Assembly: GCA_049841135.1 (NCBI GenBank)
Contig: JASGHK010000001.1
Span: forward strand, 310,001 to 374,000
DNA length: 64,000 nucleotides
Reading direction: 5' to 3'
Source: JACRCT01 sp049841135
GTDB taxonomy: Bacteria; Myxococcota; Myxococcia; Myxococcales; UBA5297
The notes beneath the pieces were generated by a model, which did not search any database, had not been told where the DNA came from, and was given only the letters and a program-made list of their open reading frames with translations. Both the position numbers and the translations under genes were made by a program. Below are positions 1 through 10,316 of this stretch, in pieces; position 1 is the first letter of the stretch, and each line of letters starts with the position of its first letter.

Positions 1-1
1 C

Positions 2-274
2 CTGGGGACGCTGCGCGTGCCGGCGACCGCCGCGGGCCGCAAGATCGACTTCAAGCTCGACTCCGAGTGCCTGCTCACGGTGGTGGTGGACCTGCCGGAG
101 GGCTCCAAGCAGATCGAGCTGGCGACGCGCGACACGCCGGAGACGCTGAAGAAGGCGTTGGAAGAGGACGCCGCGCGCCGCAAGGCCCAGGAGGAGCTGC
201 GGGCCGACGCCGAGGCCGAGGAGCGCCGCGGCGGCCTGCTGGGCTCCATCAAGCGATTCTGGGGCGGCAGCTAG
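2..274 (+). CDS. C-terminal end of an Hsp70 (DnaK)-like protein, partial
   Basis: The frame is open from the left edge to a TAG at 272-274, so only about 90 C-terminal residues are present. The opening residues (LGTLRVPA, KIDFKLDSEC, LLTVVVDLPEG, ATRDTPETL) follow the pattern of the Hsp70 substrate-binding beta-sandwich, where LGxFxL, a strand, DANGIL-V and an acidic turn follow one another. They are followed by a charged helical tail and a short GGLLGSIKRFWGGS end instead of a full helical lid. That suggests a shortened or specialised Hsp70-family member and not housekeeping DnaK, and no dnaJ follows. The family call is inferred from motif spacing only, because the ATPase domain lies outside the window. 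Confidence 0.45.
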   Translation: MGTLRVPATAAGRKIDFKLDSECLLTVVVDLPEGSKQIELATRDTPETLKKALEEDAARRKAQEELRADAEAEERRGGLLGSIKRFWGGS

Positions 275-347
275 CGCGCCCCGCTATTTCCCACCGCCCG
301 CCGCGCCCGACTTCGGTACGGCGGGTGATTGAAGGAGAGCTCTCGAC

Positions 348-761
348 ATGCCCGTGTTTCCGTCGCTCGAGTGGTGCCAGGCCGTCGTGGACGCCATCCA
401 CTCCGACCCCGACAGCAAGAAGGCCGGCAAGGGGCTGGTCGCGAGCTTCGCGGCGGCGGTGCTGCCCGAGGCGGGGATGAAGGCGCCGTTCATCATCTAC
501 GGCAAGGCGGTCGAGGGCCGGGTGGATCAGCTGCGCGAGCTCGAGGACCTCGACGAGATCGAGGAGGTCGAGCCGGACTACGTCGCCCGCGCCGGCTACG
601 GTGCCTGGCGCAACATCATCGAGAGCCGCCTCGACCCCATCGAGGCCATCCTGCGGAAGCAGATCGAGGTGTCGGGCGACCTGCAGCCCATCATCGAGCG
701 GGCGCAGTTCAAGGACCTGGTCTGGCGCGTGCTGGCCAAAGTCCCGACCAACTTCAAGTAG
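348..761 (+). CDS. SCP-2 sterol-carrier-like domain protein
   Basis: This is a 137-residue soluble protein without a signal peptide. The C-terminal half has the SCP-2-like pattern of an aromatic glycine turn (GYGAWRNII), a DPIEAIL segment and a glycine in EVSGDLQPII before the last helix; such domains bind lipids or acyl groups in a hydrophobic tunnel. ATG 348 follows GAAGGAGAG at about 331-339. The next gene starts 21 bases after the stop, so the two are probably co-transcribed. The ligand cannot be told from sequence. The family call is moderate because SCP-2-like domains are short and weakly conserved. Confidence 0.5.
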   Translation: MPVFPSLEWCQAVVDAIHSDPDSKKAGKGLVASFAAAVLPEAGMKAPFIIYGKAVEGRVDQLRELEDLDEIEEVEPDYVARAGYGAWRNIIESRLDPIEAILRKQIEVSGDLQPIIERAQFKDLVWRVLAKVPTNFK

Positions 762-782
762 AGACCCTACGAACCGAGAGCC

Positions 783-1052
783 ATGGCCATGGACGACCTG
801 AAGAGCAAGACGGTGGGGATGCTGGGGAAGGCAGTGGAGCGGATGCTCGCCGACGAGCGGCGTGCCGCGAAGGTCGCCAAGGCGGTCGGCGCGATGCAGA
901 AGGGCAAGGAGAAGCTCGACCGCGCCCAGGAGAACCTGCTCAAGAACCTCGGTGTCGCCACCCGCGCCGACTACAAGGACGTGGGCAAGCGCATCGGCGC
1001 CATCAAGCGCCGCGTGCGCCACCTGGCCGAGAAGCTGGAGAAGCAGCAGTAG
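783..1052 (+). CDS. Small charged helical protein, unknown function
   Basis: This 89-residue protein is almost entirely predicted helix and rich in Lys, Arg, Glu and Ala (for example RRAAKVAKAVGAMQKGKEKL), with heptad-like spacing at the end (RVRHLAEKLEKQQ). It has no signal peptide or membrane segment. It resembles phasin-like or other coiled-coil accessory proteins, but no motif assigns it. It starts 21 bases after the SCP-2-like gene, suggesting one transcript. A second in-frame ATG at 789 is equally possible as start. It converges with the reverse-strand gene ending at 1054, leaving a single base between the stops. Confidence 0.6.
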   Translation: MAMDDLKSKTVGMLGKAVERMLADERRAAKVAKAVGAMQKGKEKLDRAQENLLKNLGVATRADYKDVGKRIGAIKRRVRHLAEKLEKQQ

Positions 1053-1053
1053 C

Positions 1054-2665
1054 TCAAGGCTGCGCCTTCCGCAGGTCTGCGAGCCGTCGATGGAGGTTGC
1101 TCTTCGTCTCCCGCGCGGTGGCGTCGGCGGCGACGAGCGCCCGCGTCTGGCCTCCGATTCGGAGGCGAAGCCTCGTGTCGCCGATCTCCAGATCGACGAC
1201 CGTGTTCTCGGGGGCCGAGTCGAGCGCATCGAGGAAGGTGGCGAGCCTGACCAGCGTGGCCTCGTCCGAGTCGGGGGTCGTGGCGGCCTTGAGGCTCACC
1301 CAGGCGAGGGCGGTCTGCAGGATGCGCGAGGAGAGGAAGCTGTATCGGTGGCTCTCCGCGTAGGCCGCCAATGCGCCGGGGGTGTCGTGCTTGCGCGCCA
1401 GCGCGGCGCCCGACCTCCTTGAGCAGGTAGCTGTCGTGCGGCGCCAGGGCGAGCTCGTGGCGCAGGCGGGACTCGTCGTCCAGGAGGGTCGTCGCGCGCA
1501 CGGCGCTCAGCCCCGCGAAGGCGGCGGTCAGCGCGAGCGAGGCGGCCACGCCAGCGCGGCGACGGCTTGCCGACCGCTCGAGAAGCAGGCTCAACCCCCG
1601 AGCGAGGAGGGAAGCAACTCCGAGGAGCGGCACGTAGACCAGCCGCTCGCAGACGAAGCCCCGGTAGTCCAGAGGGATGAAGTTCGAGACCGGCGCCAGG
1701 GGCAGGAGGACCCAACAGACGTCCGCTGCCACCGGGCGCAGCGCGGCGTGACGAACGGCGCCCGCGAGAACGGCCGCCGCCAGCCCCAGGATCGCCAGGC
1801 CTGCCGCCAGGATTAGAGCGTTGAGCTCGAAGCCCTGGGCCGTCTCGGGGATGGAGTAGGAGGAGGACGGCCAGGGCAGGACGACGATCCGCGCGTAGGC
1901 GCCCACCGAGTAGATCGCCCTGAAGGCCGCCTGGCCCAGGGTCCCGATGGCGCTCGCCTGGATGGGGACCAGCAGCTGGTGCAGGGCCCAGGCGCCGCCC
2001 ACGAACGGCACCGCGACCGCCAGCTTGCCCAACGTGACGCGCGGCCGTTCGGGCACTGGCCTGGGAAGGAAGAAGGCATCGGCGGCGAGCAGGCCCACTC
2101 CGACCAGGGCGGTCTCCTTGGACAGGAAGGCGAGGGCGAGCATCGGCCCGGCGGCCCACCACCATCGCGCCTGGGCCAGCGCCTCGGCGGCGAGCAGCAG
2201 GAACACCGCCATCAGGACGTCAGTGGAGCCCGAGACGATGGTCACCGACTCCGGGCGGGTCGGGTGCGCCGCGAGGATCGCGACCGCGAGGAGGGCTGTC
2301 CACTGCGCGGAAGGCGAGCCTCCCAGACGTCGAGTGAGCCAGCGGACGGCCAAGAGCGAGACGGCGAAGTGGAGCGCGAAGTTGCCCAGGTGAAAGCCCA
2401 AAGGGCCGCCGAAAGCCTGTCGTCCGAGCCAGAAGTAGGCCGACACCACCGGCCGGTACATCCCGCTGACCTGGGTGGGGTGCCAGAAGTCGCTGGAGAT
2501 GGCCTGCCCGAAGCTGCCCAGCGGGCCTTGCAGCAGGTAAGGGTCGTCCCAGATGAAGGCGCCGCGCAGCCCCGGGCCGAGTCCGACGGCGAGCACCAGG
2601 GCCAGGGCCGCTGGACTTGCCCAGCGGGGCAGGGGGGGCATCTGCTGGCGCGCCTCGGAAGCCAT
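1054..2665 (-). CDS. TMTC-like polytopic membrane protein (O-mannosyltransferase family type), one frameshift
   Basis: The protein opens with a membrane segment and the first-loop acidic pair WDDPYLL, followed by YRPVVSAYFW, HPTRPESV and an LSKETAL motif. This is the layout of the TMTC/PMT (GT-C) glycosyltransferase superfamily, where the Asp-Asp loop takes part in catalysis; about ten hydrophobic segments follow. After SYLLKEVG the frame breaks. Dropping one C from CCC at 1409-1411 joins it to AALARKHDTPGALAAYAES and a short helical C-terminus ending at 1054, giving about 536 residues. A TPR-like tail would be usual for the family, and the tail here is short. The sugar donor and acceptor are unknown. 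The gene is convergent with the small gene upstream and divergent from groEL. Confidence 0.6.
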
Positions 2666-2737
2666 CCGGGGCGACAGCCTAGCCGAAACGCCTTGGCGCT
2701 GATGGGCAACGTGCCGCCAGGACTTCGGAATCGCGGC

Positions 2738-2765
2738 TTGACGCAGGAAGGTCAGCGGTTAGATT
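2738..2765 (+). promoter_or_regulatory. Sigma-70-type promoter of groEL
   Basis: TTGACG at 2738-2743 and TAGATT at 2760-2765 are separated by 16 bases. They lie directly upstream of and overlapping the CIRCE palindrome, the expected arrangement for HrcA repression of a housekeeping promoter. The -35 matches 5 of 6 and the -10 matches 4 of 6 consensus positions. Confidence 0.55.
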
Positions 2766-2790
2766 AGCGCTCTTCTTGTGGGAGTGCTAA
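2764..2790 (+). promoter_or_regulatory. CIRCE operator (HrcA binding site)
   Basis: TTAGCGCTC, nine bases, then GAGTGCTAA. This matches the CIRCE consensus TTAGCACTC-N9-GAGTGCTAA at 17 of 18 arm positions; the single change is A to G in the left arm. It is 45 bases before the groEL start and should mediate heat-shock control by the HrcA repressor. No hrcA lies in the window. Confidence 0.9.
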
Positions 2791-2835
2791 CGCACGGTTT
2801 CATGTAGTTTCTCAACGATTCCAGGAGGTTAAGTC

Positions 2836-4473
<1,638 letters not shown>

Positions 4474-4482
4474 GAAATCAGA

Positions 4483-4510
4483 CTGTAGGCCTTAGGCTTT
4501 AGGCTGTAGG
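4483..4510. repeat. Short tandem repeat of CTGTAGGCYTTAGG type
   Basis: The bases after the groEL stop contain three degenerate copies of a TGTAGGCYTTAGG-like unit. A similar cluster lies at 42264-42293 between rpmI and rplT. Both are intergenic. Function is unknown. Confidence 0.5.
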
Positions 4511-4518
4511 TTCCCTGC

Positions 4519-4545
4519 GGGGCGCCCGGATCCACCGGGCGCCCC
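4519..4545 (+). terminator. Hairpin terminator after groEL
   Basis: GGGGCGCCCGG, five bases, then CCGGGCGCCCC form a perfect 11-bp stem 45 bases after the groEL stop. The following bases (GTAGACCTTTG) give only a weak U tract, so it may act as an imperfect intrinsic terminator or mainly protect the transcript end. Confidence 0.6.
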
Positions 4546-4576
4546 GTAGACCTTTGTGACGGGGGCGGGGATTCGA

Positions 4577-6146
4577 ATGGCCGATCTGCTGGTCCACGCC
4601 AAGACGGTCTGGACGTTCGACCGGGCCAGGCCCAAGGCCCAGGCCGTGGGCATCCGGGACGGGCGCATCCTGTGTGTCGGCAACGTCTTCGAGGTTCGCG
4701 AGGCGCTCAGCCAACCGCTGGAAGCTCGACCTGGAGGACGCGACCGTCGTCCCCGGACTGGTGGACTCGCACGGCCACCTGGTCATGCTCGGTCGGGCCG
4801 CCCACGAGGTCGATCTCTTGGGCTGCTCGAGCGCCGAGGAGCTCGCCTCCCTCGTCGGCGAGCGCGCGCGCCAGGTTCCGAAGGGCCAGTGGATCCGCGG
4901 GCAAGGCTGGGATCAGAACCGTTTCCCGGGCGGCGAGTTCCCCGACCGGCTCGCACTGGACGCGGCGACCCCGGGCCACCCGGTGCTGCTCGAGCGCGTC
5001 GACGGGCACGCGGCGCTGGTCAACGCGGCGGCGCTGGCCATGGCGGGCATCGGCACCGGCAGCGGCGGCGACCTGCCGGGCGGACAGATTCTCCGCGATG
5101 AGTCGGGCCGGCCGACGGGCGTCCTCGTCGACACCGCCATGGAGGCTCGTGGCGCGCTGCATCCCGCCGCCCAGCGCCGCGGAGCTGGAGGCGCTGCTCG
5201 CCCAGGCCGCACGCCGCTGCGCCTCGTTCGGCCTGGTGGGCGTCCACGACGCGGGCATGGACCTGGACGTCATCGAGGCCCTGCGCCGGCTGGACGAGCG
5301 GGGCGAGCTCGCCCATCCGCGTCTACGCCATGGTCCGCGCCGGTGGCCCCCGCTTCGCCGAAGCCCTGCAGGCCGGGCCAGGCGCGAAGGGGCAGGTGAG
5401 CGTCAAGGCGGTGAAGCTCTTCCTGGACGGCGCGCTCGGTTCGCGCGGAGCGGCGCTCTTCCAGGAGTACGCCGACGCGCCCGGCGAACGCGGCCTCATC
5501 ACCGCGCCGGAGCCGTTGGCGGAGACGCTCGCCGAGGCTCATGCAGCTGGGCTTCCAGCCCTCGCTCCACGCCATCGGCGACCGGGCCAACGCCCTGGCC
5601 CTCGACGCGCTGGAGGTCGCCCAGCGCGCCTCGCAGCGCACCGACCTTCGCCCGCGCGTCGAGCATGTTCAGGTCCTGCGCCCGGCGGACCTCGGCCGGT
5701 TCGCGCCGCTGGGCGCCATCGCCTCGGTGCAGCCGGTCCACGCCGTCTCCGACTGGGCTTGGGTCCAGGCGCGATTGGGAGCCGAGCGCCTGAACGAGTC
5801 CGGCTATCTCTGGAAGTCACTGGCCGAGGCGGGCGCGCGCCTCACCTTCGGGTCCGACTTCCCCATCGAGCCACCCGACCCCCTCAGGGGCATCTGGGCC
5901 GCGTGCACCCGCCACGGCTGGCCGACGACGGCCGAGTGCCTGGACCGCGCGGCAGCCATCGAGGCCTTCACCGCTGGGCCCGCGTGGGCGTCCTTCGAGG
6001 AAGGGGAGACGGGACGGATCGCTCCGGGGATGCGCGCCGACCTGACCGCGTTCGACCGGGACATCCTCAGCGAGCCGCCCGAGGCCCTCCTCGAGGCAGA
6101 GGTCGAGCTCGTGATGGTGGGCGGCAAGGCTACCTTCAGCGACTAG
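4577..6146 (+). CDS. YtcJ-type amidohydrolase, broken by four +1 frameshifts
   Basis: Read with four one-base corrections this is a protein of about 520 residues. Its order is that of the Amidohydro_3/YtcJ family: an N-terminal beta-sandwich strand (LLVHAKTVWTFD), the metal site DSHGH, a central barrel with GVHDAGMD, KLFLDGALGSRGAAL and HAIGDRA, then FGSDFPIE and a C-terminal strand (LVMVGGKATF). Such enzymes are metal-dependent hydrolases, often of N-acyl or amide bonds; the substrate is unknown. Extra bases are best placed near 4711, 5171, 5313 and 5535, each in a doublet or triplet of one base. Every correction restores family sequence on both sides, so the breaks look like sequence errors more than decay. 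The gene stands alone downstream of groEL. Confidence 0.7.
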
Positions 6147-6183
6147 ATCGCGGACCTTGGGCTCGAACTGGGAGCGCCACGGG

Positions 6184-6216
6184 TTCGCCAAGGTCGCCAG
6201 GGACCAAGGTCGCCAA
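6184..6216. repeat. Short tandem repeat, AAGGTCGCCA unit
   Basis: TTCGCCAAGGTCGCCAGG is followed by CCAAGGTCGCCAAG, two near-copies of one unit in the 147-base gap between the convergent amidohydrolase and MshEN/HD-GYP genes. No function is evident. Confidence 0.4.
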
Positions 6217-6293
6217 GAGCGGCTTGTCTTGTCCTGGTTGCCTGCCTGCTGGGCGTGAGCTCGTAACCGACATGCCGAGCTTGTCGAGGAGGC

Positions 6294-8374
6294 TCAGCTG
6301 CCGGCGACCTTGGGGCGCGCCGGCGTCGGCGTGGGCGTCGGGGTAGGGGTCGCCTCCACCCGCGCAGGGGCGGCGGGACGGGAGCGCCGCCGCACGATCG
6401 ACTCGCGCAGCAGGATGTCGACGTCCTTGTCCATCTGCTGCTCGAGGATCAGGAAGTTCGGGTCGAGCGTGAAGTCGCCGGACGTGAACTCCGCGGCGAT
6501 TCTGGTCGAACGCGGGCTCGCCCTTGGTCGCGCCGCAGACCACGTGCACCACCCGGCCCTTGTCGATGAAGATCTCGCCCTGCTTGCCGGTGCCACGCAC
6601 CAGCAGCCGTCCCGACCGCTTGGCGATGGAGATGTTCTTGAGCACGTCCGGCAGGCTCATCTCGTCCAGCATGCCCGCCACGATGCGGCCCGGGGCGCCG
6701 GCGGCCTGGCGGTCGTCGAGCAGCGCCTTGGCGCGGGCGGCCACCTGGTCCGGGTCGATCTCCCCGGTGATGAGCTCGGCGGGGCGCAGTGCCGCGACGC
6801 GGTCGGCCAGGTTCGGGTCCGCCTTGGCGGCGAGGAAGATGGCCGGCAGGCCCACCGTGGCCGGCTCGCGGCGCAGCGGGGCGACGATGGCCAGCGACTC
6901 CTCGTCCGGCGGCACCACCTCGGCGACGTAGAGGTCGGCTTCGCCGTTGCGCAGGGCGTCGTAGATGCCCTCGTTGCTGGCGGTGGCGTTGGTGATGAGC
7001 CCCAGCTTGGTCAGCGAGTCCTTCAGGTCGGTCCGCGTCCCCTCGTCGCTGTGGCTGACCACCACCTGGCGGCCCTCGGACAGCAGGCGCTGCTTGAGGA
7101 TGTCGCCCGAGTGGATCTGCAGCATCAGGTCGACGACGGTCGGGTCGAACAGCGTCCCCACGCGATCGCGGATGCGCGCGATGGCCTCGTCCTTGTCCAG
7201 CGCCTTGCCGTAGACGTTCTGCGCGTTCTTGGCCAGGTCCTCGTAGGCGTCGACCGCGGCCAGGATGCGCGCACCGGCAGGGATGGAGTCGCCCTTGGCG
7301 CCCTGCGGGAAGCCCGAGCCGTCGTAGGCCTCGAAGAGCTGCGCCAGGATGGAGTTGACCTCCACCGGCAGGTGCACCGTCTCGAAGAGCTTCACTGGCG
7401 CCTTGTAGTAGCGCTTGGCGTCCGTGCGCCACTCCTCGTTCTCGGCGGTGGAGACGAGGGTGAAGTGCCGGTCGGGCCGCTTGCCCAGGTCGTGCAGGTA
7501 GGCGGCGATGGTGATGTGGTTGACCGTCCGGTGCTCGAGCCCCATCCGCTGCGCGATGGTCCGCGAGTGCTTGGCCACCGCCGCGCTGTGGCTGCGGAAG
7601 GCGTCCTTGCGCCGCATTCTCGATCAGCCCCACCAGGACGTTGAGCGTCTCGATGAAGTCGTTGTCCGAGGCGAGCGAGGTGCGTTGCACGAGCTCGGCG
7701 GCCTGGCGCACGCTGGTGGGCGAGACGCCGCCGGAGACGGTGACCGGGTGGTTCTCGCGCGCCGCCTTCTGGATGGACTCGACGCGCAGGCCGGAGTTGC
7801 CTTCGAACAGGCCGGAGGCGCTGCGGTTGGTGGTCGGCGTGTTCTCGTGCTGGGCCGGTCCCGTCGTGCCCGCGGCCGGGGCCTCCACCGGGCCGGCGGC
7901 GATGGTGTCGAAGGAGGAGTGGTCGCCGTAATAGAACTTCTTGATGGCCGCGTTCACCGCCGCGCGCGTGCCGATGAAGACGAAGACCTCGCGCAGGTTG
8001 GCGACGATCTTCAGCTCGGCGATGGCCGCGGTGTTCTGCGGCTCGGCCATGACCACGGAGAGCGCCTTGCGCTCCTCGTCGTAGAGGATGGGGATGAGCG
8101 CCTGGGCCTCGGCGAAGCGCACCGGGACCCGGTCCAGCACCTCGGTGGCGATCTTCACCTTGGAGAGCTTCTCGGTGGAGACGTACCGGGTCTGGAAGTC
8201 CGCGGCGAGGAAGCGCAGCAGGGCCTGCTCGCTGATGAGGCGCAGCTGCAGCAGGCAGTCCCCCAGGCGTGTCTTGGGGGCCTGCTTCTGCAGGGTCAGA
8301 GCCTGGGCGAGCGCGTCCTGGGTGATGAGCCCCGCGTCGATGAGCCGCTCGCCTAGCTTCTTGGTCTCAGCCAT
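6294..8374 (-). CDS. MshEN (GspE-N) + HD-GYP + receiver-like + PATAN (DUF4388) regulator, two frameshifts
   Basis: The N-terminal 130 residues (GERLIDAGLITQDALAQAL, then RLGDCLLQLRLI) form the MshEN/GspE-N fold, which in some ATPases binds cyclic di-GMP. Next is an HD-GYP-type domain with AAYLHDLGKR and a YDGSGFPQGAKGD segment, the usual phosphodiesterase signature. Then comes a receiver-like segment (VVVSHSDEGTRTDLKDSL) and a PATAN/DUF4388 domain (IAKRSGRLLVRG, GEIFIDKGRVVH). The frame breaks at 7617-7618 and 6500-6501; each is repaired by removing one base from an AA doublet on the coding strand. The repaired protein has about 693 residues and ends in a Thr-Pro repeat tail. It probably reads or degrades a cyclic dinucleotide; no pilus or secretion ATPase genes are adjacent. 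Confidence 0.7.
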
Positions 8375-8435
8375 GGATCCCGTTGCGCAGCACTGGAGGC
8401 GCCCCTCGAGGCCTAGCGCATGCCAAATGCGCCCG

Positions 8436-8465
8436 ATTGTAGGGGGCGCGTTCTTGGGGTGTCAA
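8436..8465 (-). promoter_or_regulatory. Sigma-70-type promoter of the MshEN/HD-GYP gene
   Basis: On the reverse strand TTGACA (8465-8460) and TACAAT (8441-8436) are separated by 18 bases. The -35 is a perfect consensus and the -10 matches five of six. The site lies about 60 bases upstream of the ATG at 8374 and separates this gene from the nuclease gene upstream. Confidence 0.7.
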
Positions 8466-8477
8466 AAACTTCAGTCT

Positions 8478-9830
8478 TCACCCGTTGTTGGACGGCTCCT
8501 CGGGCTTGACCTCTGCTGCGGCGGGCGCTTCCGGGACCGGCGCGGTCTCGGGTTGGGTCTCGGTGGCCGGTGCGACCTCCGGGACCGACGCGCTCTCCGA
8601 CTCCGGGGCCGCCTCGACCAGCGCCGCGAAGGGCTTGAAGGTCAGCTTCTCCTCGGGCTTCTTCGCGGGGCGCTCGCGCCGCTCACGGCCCTCGCGCGGC
8701 GCGCCGCCCTCGGCGGCCTTCTCCGGCTTGTCGGACTTCTCGGTGCTGGGCGCGGCAGCGCCTTCGGCGGCAGCCGGCTTCTCGGCCTGCTCGCCCTTGT
8801 CGCGCTTGGGCTGCTGTTGCTGCGGCTGGCGATCGCGGTCCTTGCGGTGGCGGCGCTCGACCGGGGCCTTGCCGCCCGCGGTCGGGGCCGGGCCCTTGTA
8901 GAGGTGGCGGTCGTAGAGCTTCTGGAAGTCGGTCCAGGTCTCGCCGTTGTCGCGCCGCATCAGCTCGAGCCAGCTCGCCACGCGGCTGTCCAGCTCGTCG
9001 ATGTGGTGGAGGATCATCGCCTCCAGCGTCTGGGGCAGCCTCGGCGAGCCGAACTCCAGCGTGCCGTGGTGCGAGAGGACGAGGTGCTTGAGGTGCGCCT
9101 CCAGCGTCGGGGGGAAGTTCTCGATGCAGGCCGCGCGCTCGTGGATCCACTCGGAGGCGATGACCAGGTGGCCAACCAGCCGGCCCTCGTCGGTGTACTC
9201 GGTCTGGCGCTCCCAGGTCAGCTCCTTGAGCTTGCCCAGGTCGTGCAGGAAGGCGCCGGCGACGAGCAGGTCGCGGTCGGCCATCGGGTACTGGTCGCTG
9301 AGCCGCTGGGCCAGGCGCATGACCGCGAGCGTGTGCTCGGCCAGGCCGCCGTGGTGGGCGTGGTGGATGGTCTTGGCCGCTGGAGCGCGCCGGAAGACCT
9401 GGAGGAACGCCTCGTCGTCGAGGAAGCTCCTGCAGAGCGCCTTCACGAACGGGTCGCGGATGTGCTCCACGATCTCGAGGATGGGGCCGACGAACCGCTC
9501 GCCGGGCTCGGGCTTGGCGGGAGTGACGAAGTCGGCGGCGTCCAGCCCCTCGGGGCCGACCTTCTTGATGGCGTCGACCTTGAGCTGCGGCCGGCCCTGG
9601 AAGGTGGTGGCGACGCCCTCGACCTCGACGTGGTCGCCGCGGGCGAAGGTGGGGTCGAGCGCCTCGACGTTCTCCCAGATGCGGGAGTCGAGCTCGCCGG
9701 TCTTGTCGCGCAGTACCACCGCGAGGAAGGGCTTGCCGTTCTTGGCGGTGGTCATCGTCTTGCGGGCGACCACGAAGACGGACTTGACCGTCTCCTTGTC
9801 ATGGACGTCCTTGGCGTACTGCTTGGCCAC
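8478..9830 (-). CDS. YhaM-like 3'-5' exoribonuclease (OB fold + HD domain) with low-complexity tail
   Basis: The first 90 residues form an OB-fold nucleic-acid-binding domain (KPFLAVVLRDKTGELDSRIW, GDHVEVEG). An HD domain follows, with HHAHHGGLAEHTL, FLHDLGKLKEL and VLSHHG as metal-ligand motifs. This is the domain order of YhaM/CBF1-type 3'-5' exonucleases acting on RNA and single-stranded DNA. After about residue 310 a tail of roughly 140 residues rich in Lys, Arg, Glu, Pro and Ala has no counterpart in Bacillus YhaM. I place the start at GTG 9830 because AAGGAGG lies just upstream on the coding strand and VAKQYAKDVHDKE begins the conserved fold; an upstream ATG at 9923 would add 31 residues of unlikely composition. 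Confidence 0.75.
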   Translation of the reverse strand: MAKQYAKDVHDKETVKSVFVVARKTMTTAKNGKPFLAVVLRDKTGELDSRIWENVEALDPTFARGDHVEVEGVATTFQGRPQLKVDAIKKVGPEGLDAADFVTPAKPEPGERFVGPILEIVEHIRDPFVKALCRSFLDDEAFLQVFRRAPAAKTIHHAHHGGLAEHTLAVMRLAQRLSDQYPMADRDLLVAGAFLHDLGKLKELTWERQTEYTDEGRLVGHLVIASEWIHERAACIENFPPTLEAHLKHLVLSHHGTLEFGSPRLPQTLEAMILHHIDELDSRVASWLELMRRDNGETWTDFQKLYDRHLYKGPAPTAGGKAPVERRHRKDRDRQPQQQQPKRDKGEQAEKPAAAEGAAAPSTEKSDKPEKAAEGGAPREGRERRERPAKKPEEKLTFKPFAALVEAAPESESASVPEVAPATETQPETAPVPEAPAAAEVKPEEPSNNG

Positions 9831-9989
9831 GGTGGGCCTCCTTGCTGGTTCGGCTGGATCGCCGCGAAGTGTAGGGAGCCTCGCGGGGCGGCGAACGATA
9901 GCACCGCCCGGACGGGGTTGCACTCACGGAACGGAGGGGGTGCGACCGGGCGCGGCACGCCCTACTCGTCTCTTGGAGAGGGCGAGCCG

Positions 9990-10184
9990 ATGGCCGAGCG
10001 GACGAGGCGGATCTGGGCGCTGGTCGTCGCGGCCGCGCTGGGGTTGGCCGGGACTGTCGCAGACGGACGAGGAGCGGCACCGAAGAAGCCCAGCCTGCCC
10101 AAGCCGCTGGGCACGCCCAAGAGCCCGGTCAAGCTGCCCGCCTGCGCCCTCTGGCTCGTCCCGGCTGCCCACGTCCCTCTATAA
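9990..10184 (+). CDS. Possible small secreted protein ending at a dispersed repeat
   Basis: ATG 9990 opens a 64-residue frame with a convincing signal peptide (RRIWALVVAAALGLAGTVADG) followed by a Lys/Pro-rich stretch (KKPSLPKPLGTPKSPVKL). The frame stops at 10184, five bases into the dispersed repeat that starts at 10180. The gene may therefore be a truncated remnant of a longer secreted protein. GGAGAGG at 9975-9981 is a usable ribosome-binding site. Nothing else identifies it. Confidence 0.3.
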   Translation: MAERTRRIWALVVAAALGLAGTVADGRGAAPKKPSLPKPLGTPKSPVKLPACALWLVPAAHVPL

Positions 10185-10289
10185 GGTTGCGGGCCAGGGC
10201 CGAAATCCTCAGCAAGAACCAGGGCTTGAAATCCGGGATTTCACGAATGGCCAGGATTGCCAGTCGTTTCCGGGGATTGCGAAGGGTCC
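10180..10289. repeat. Dispersed 110-bp repeat, copy 1
   Basis: The sequence from TATAAGGTTGCGGGCC through TTTCACGAATGGCCAGG and GCCAGTCGTT to the end is matched by 61273-61382 at roughly three quarters identity by eye, in the same orientation, 51 kb away. It lies between the small secreted frame and the reverse-strand zinc-ribbon gene. The core (CACGAATGGCCAGG, then GCCAGTCGTT) is nearly identical in both copies. Confidence 0.65.
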
Positions 10290-10316
10290 GGCGTGGAGCT
10301 CCTGGACGCCCGCCGA

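Noticed and set aside
4577..6146. Amidohydrolase as a decayed pseudogene
   Set aside because: All four breaks are one-base additions and the same class of break hits essential genes in this window. There is no stop codon accumulation or loss of active-site residues, so sequence error is more likely.
8088..10184. A 698-residue forward frame opposite the YhaM-like nuclease
   Set aside because: It is antisense to a protein with intact OB and HD motifs. Only its last 64 codons, from 9990, have an independent signal peptide and ribosome-binding site, and these are listed as a weak candidate.
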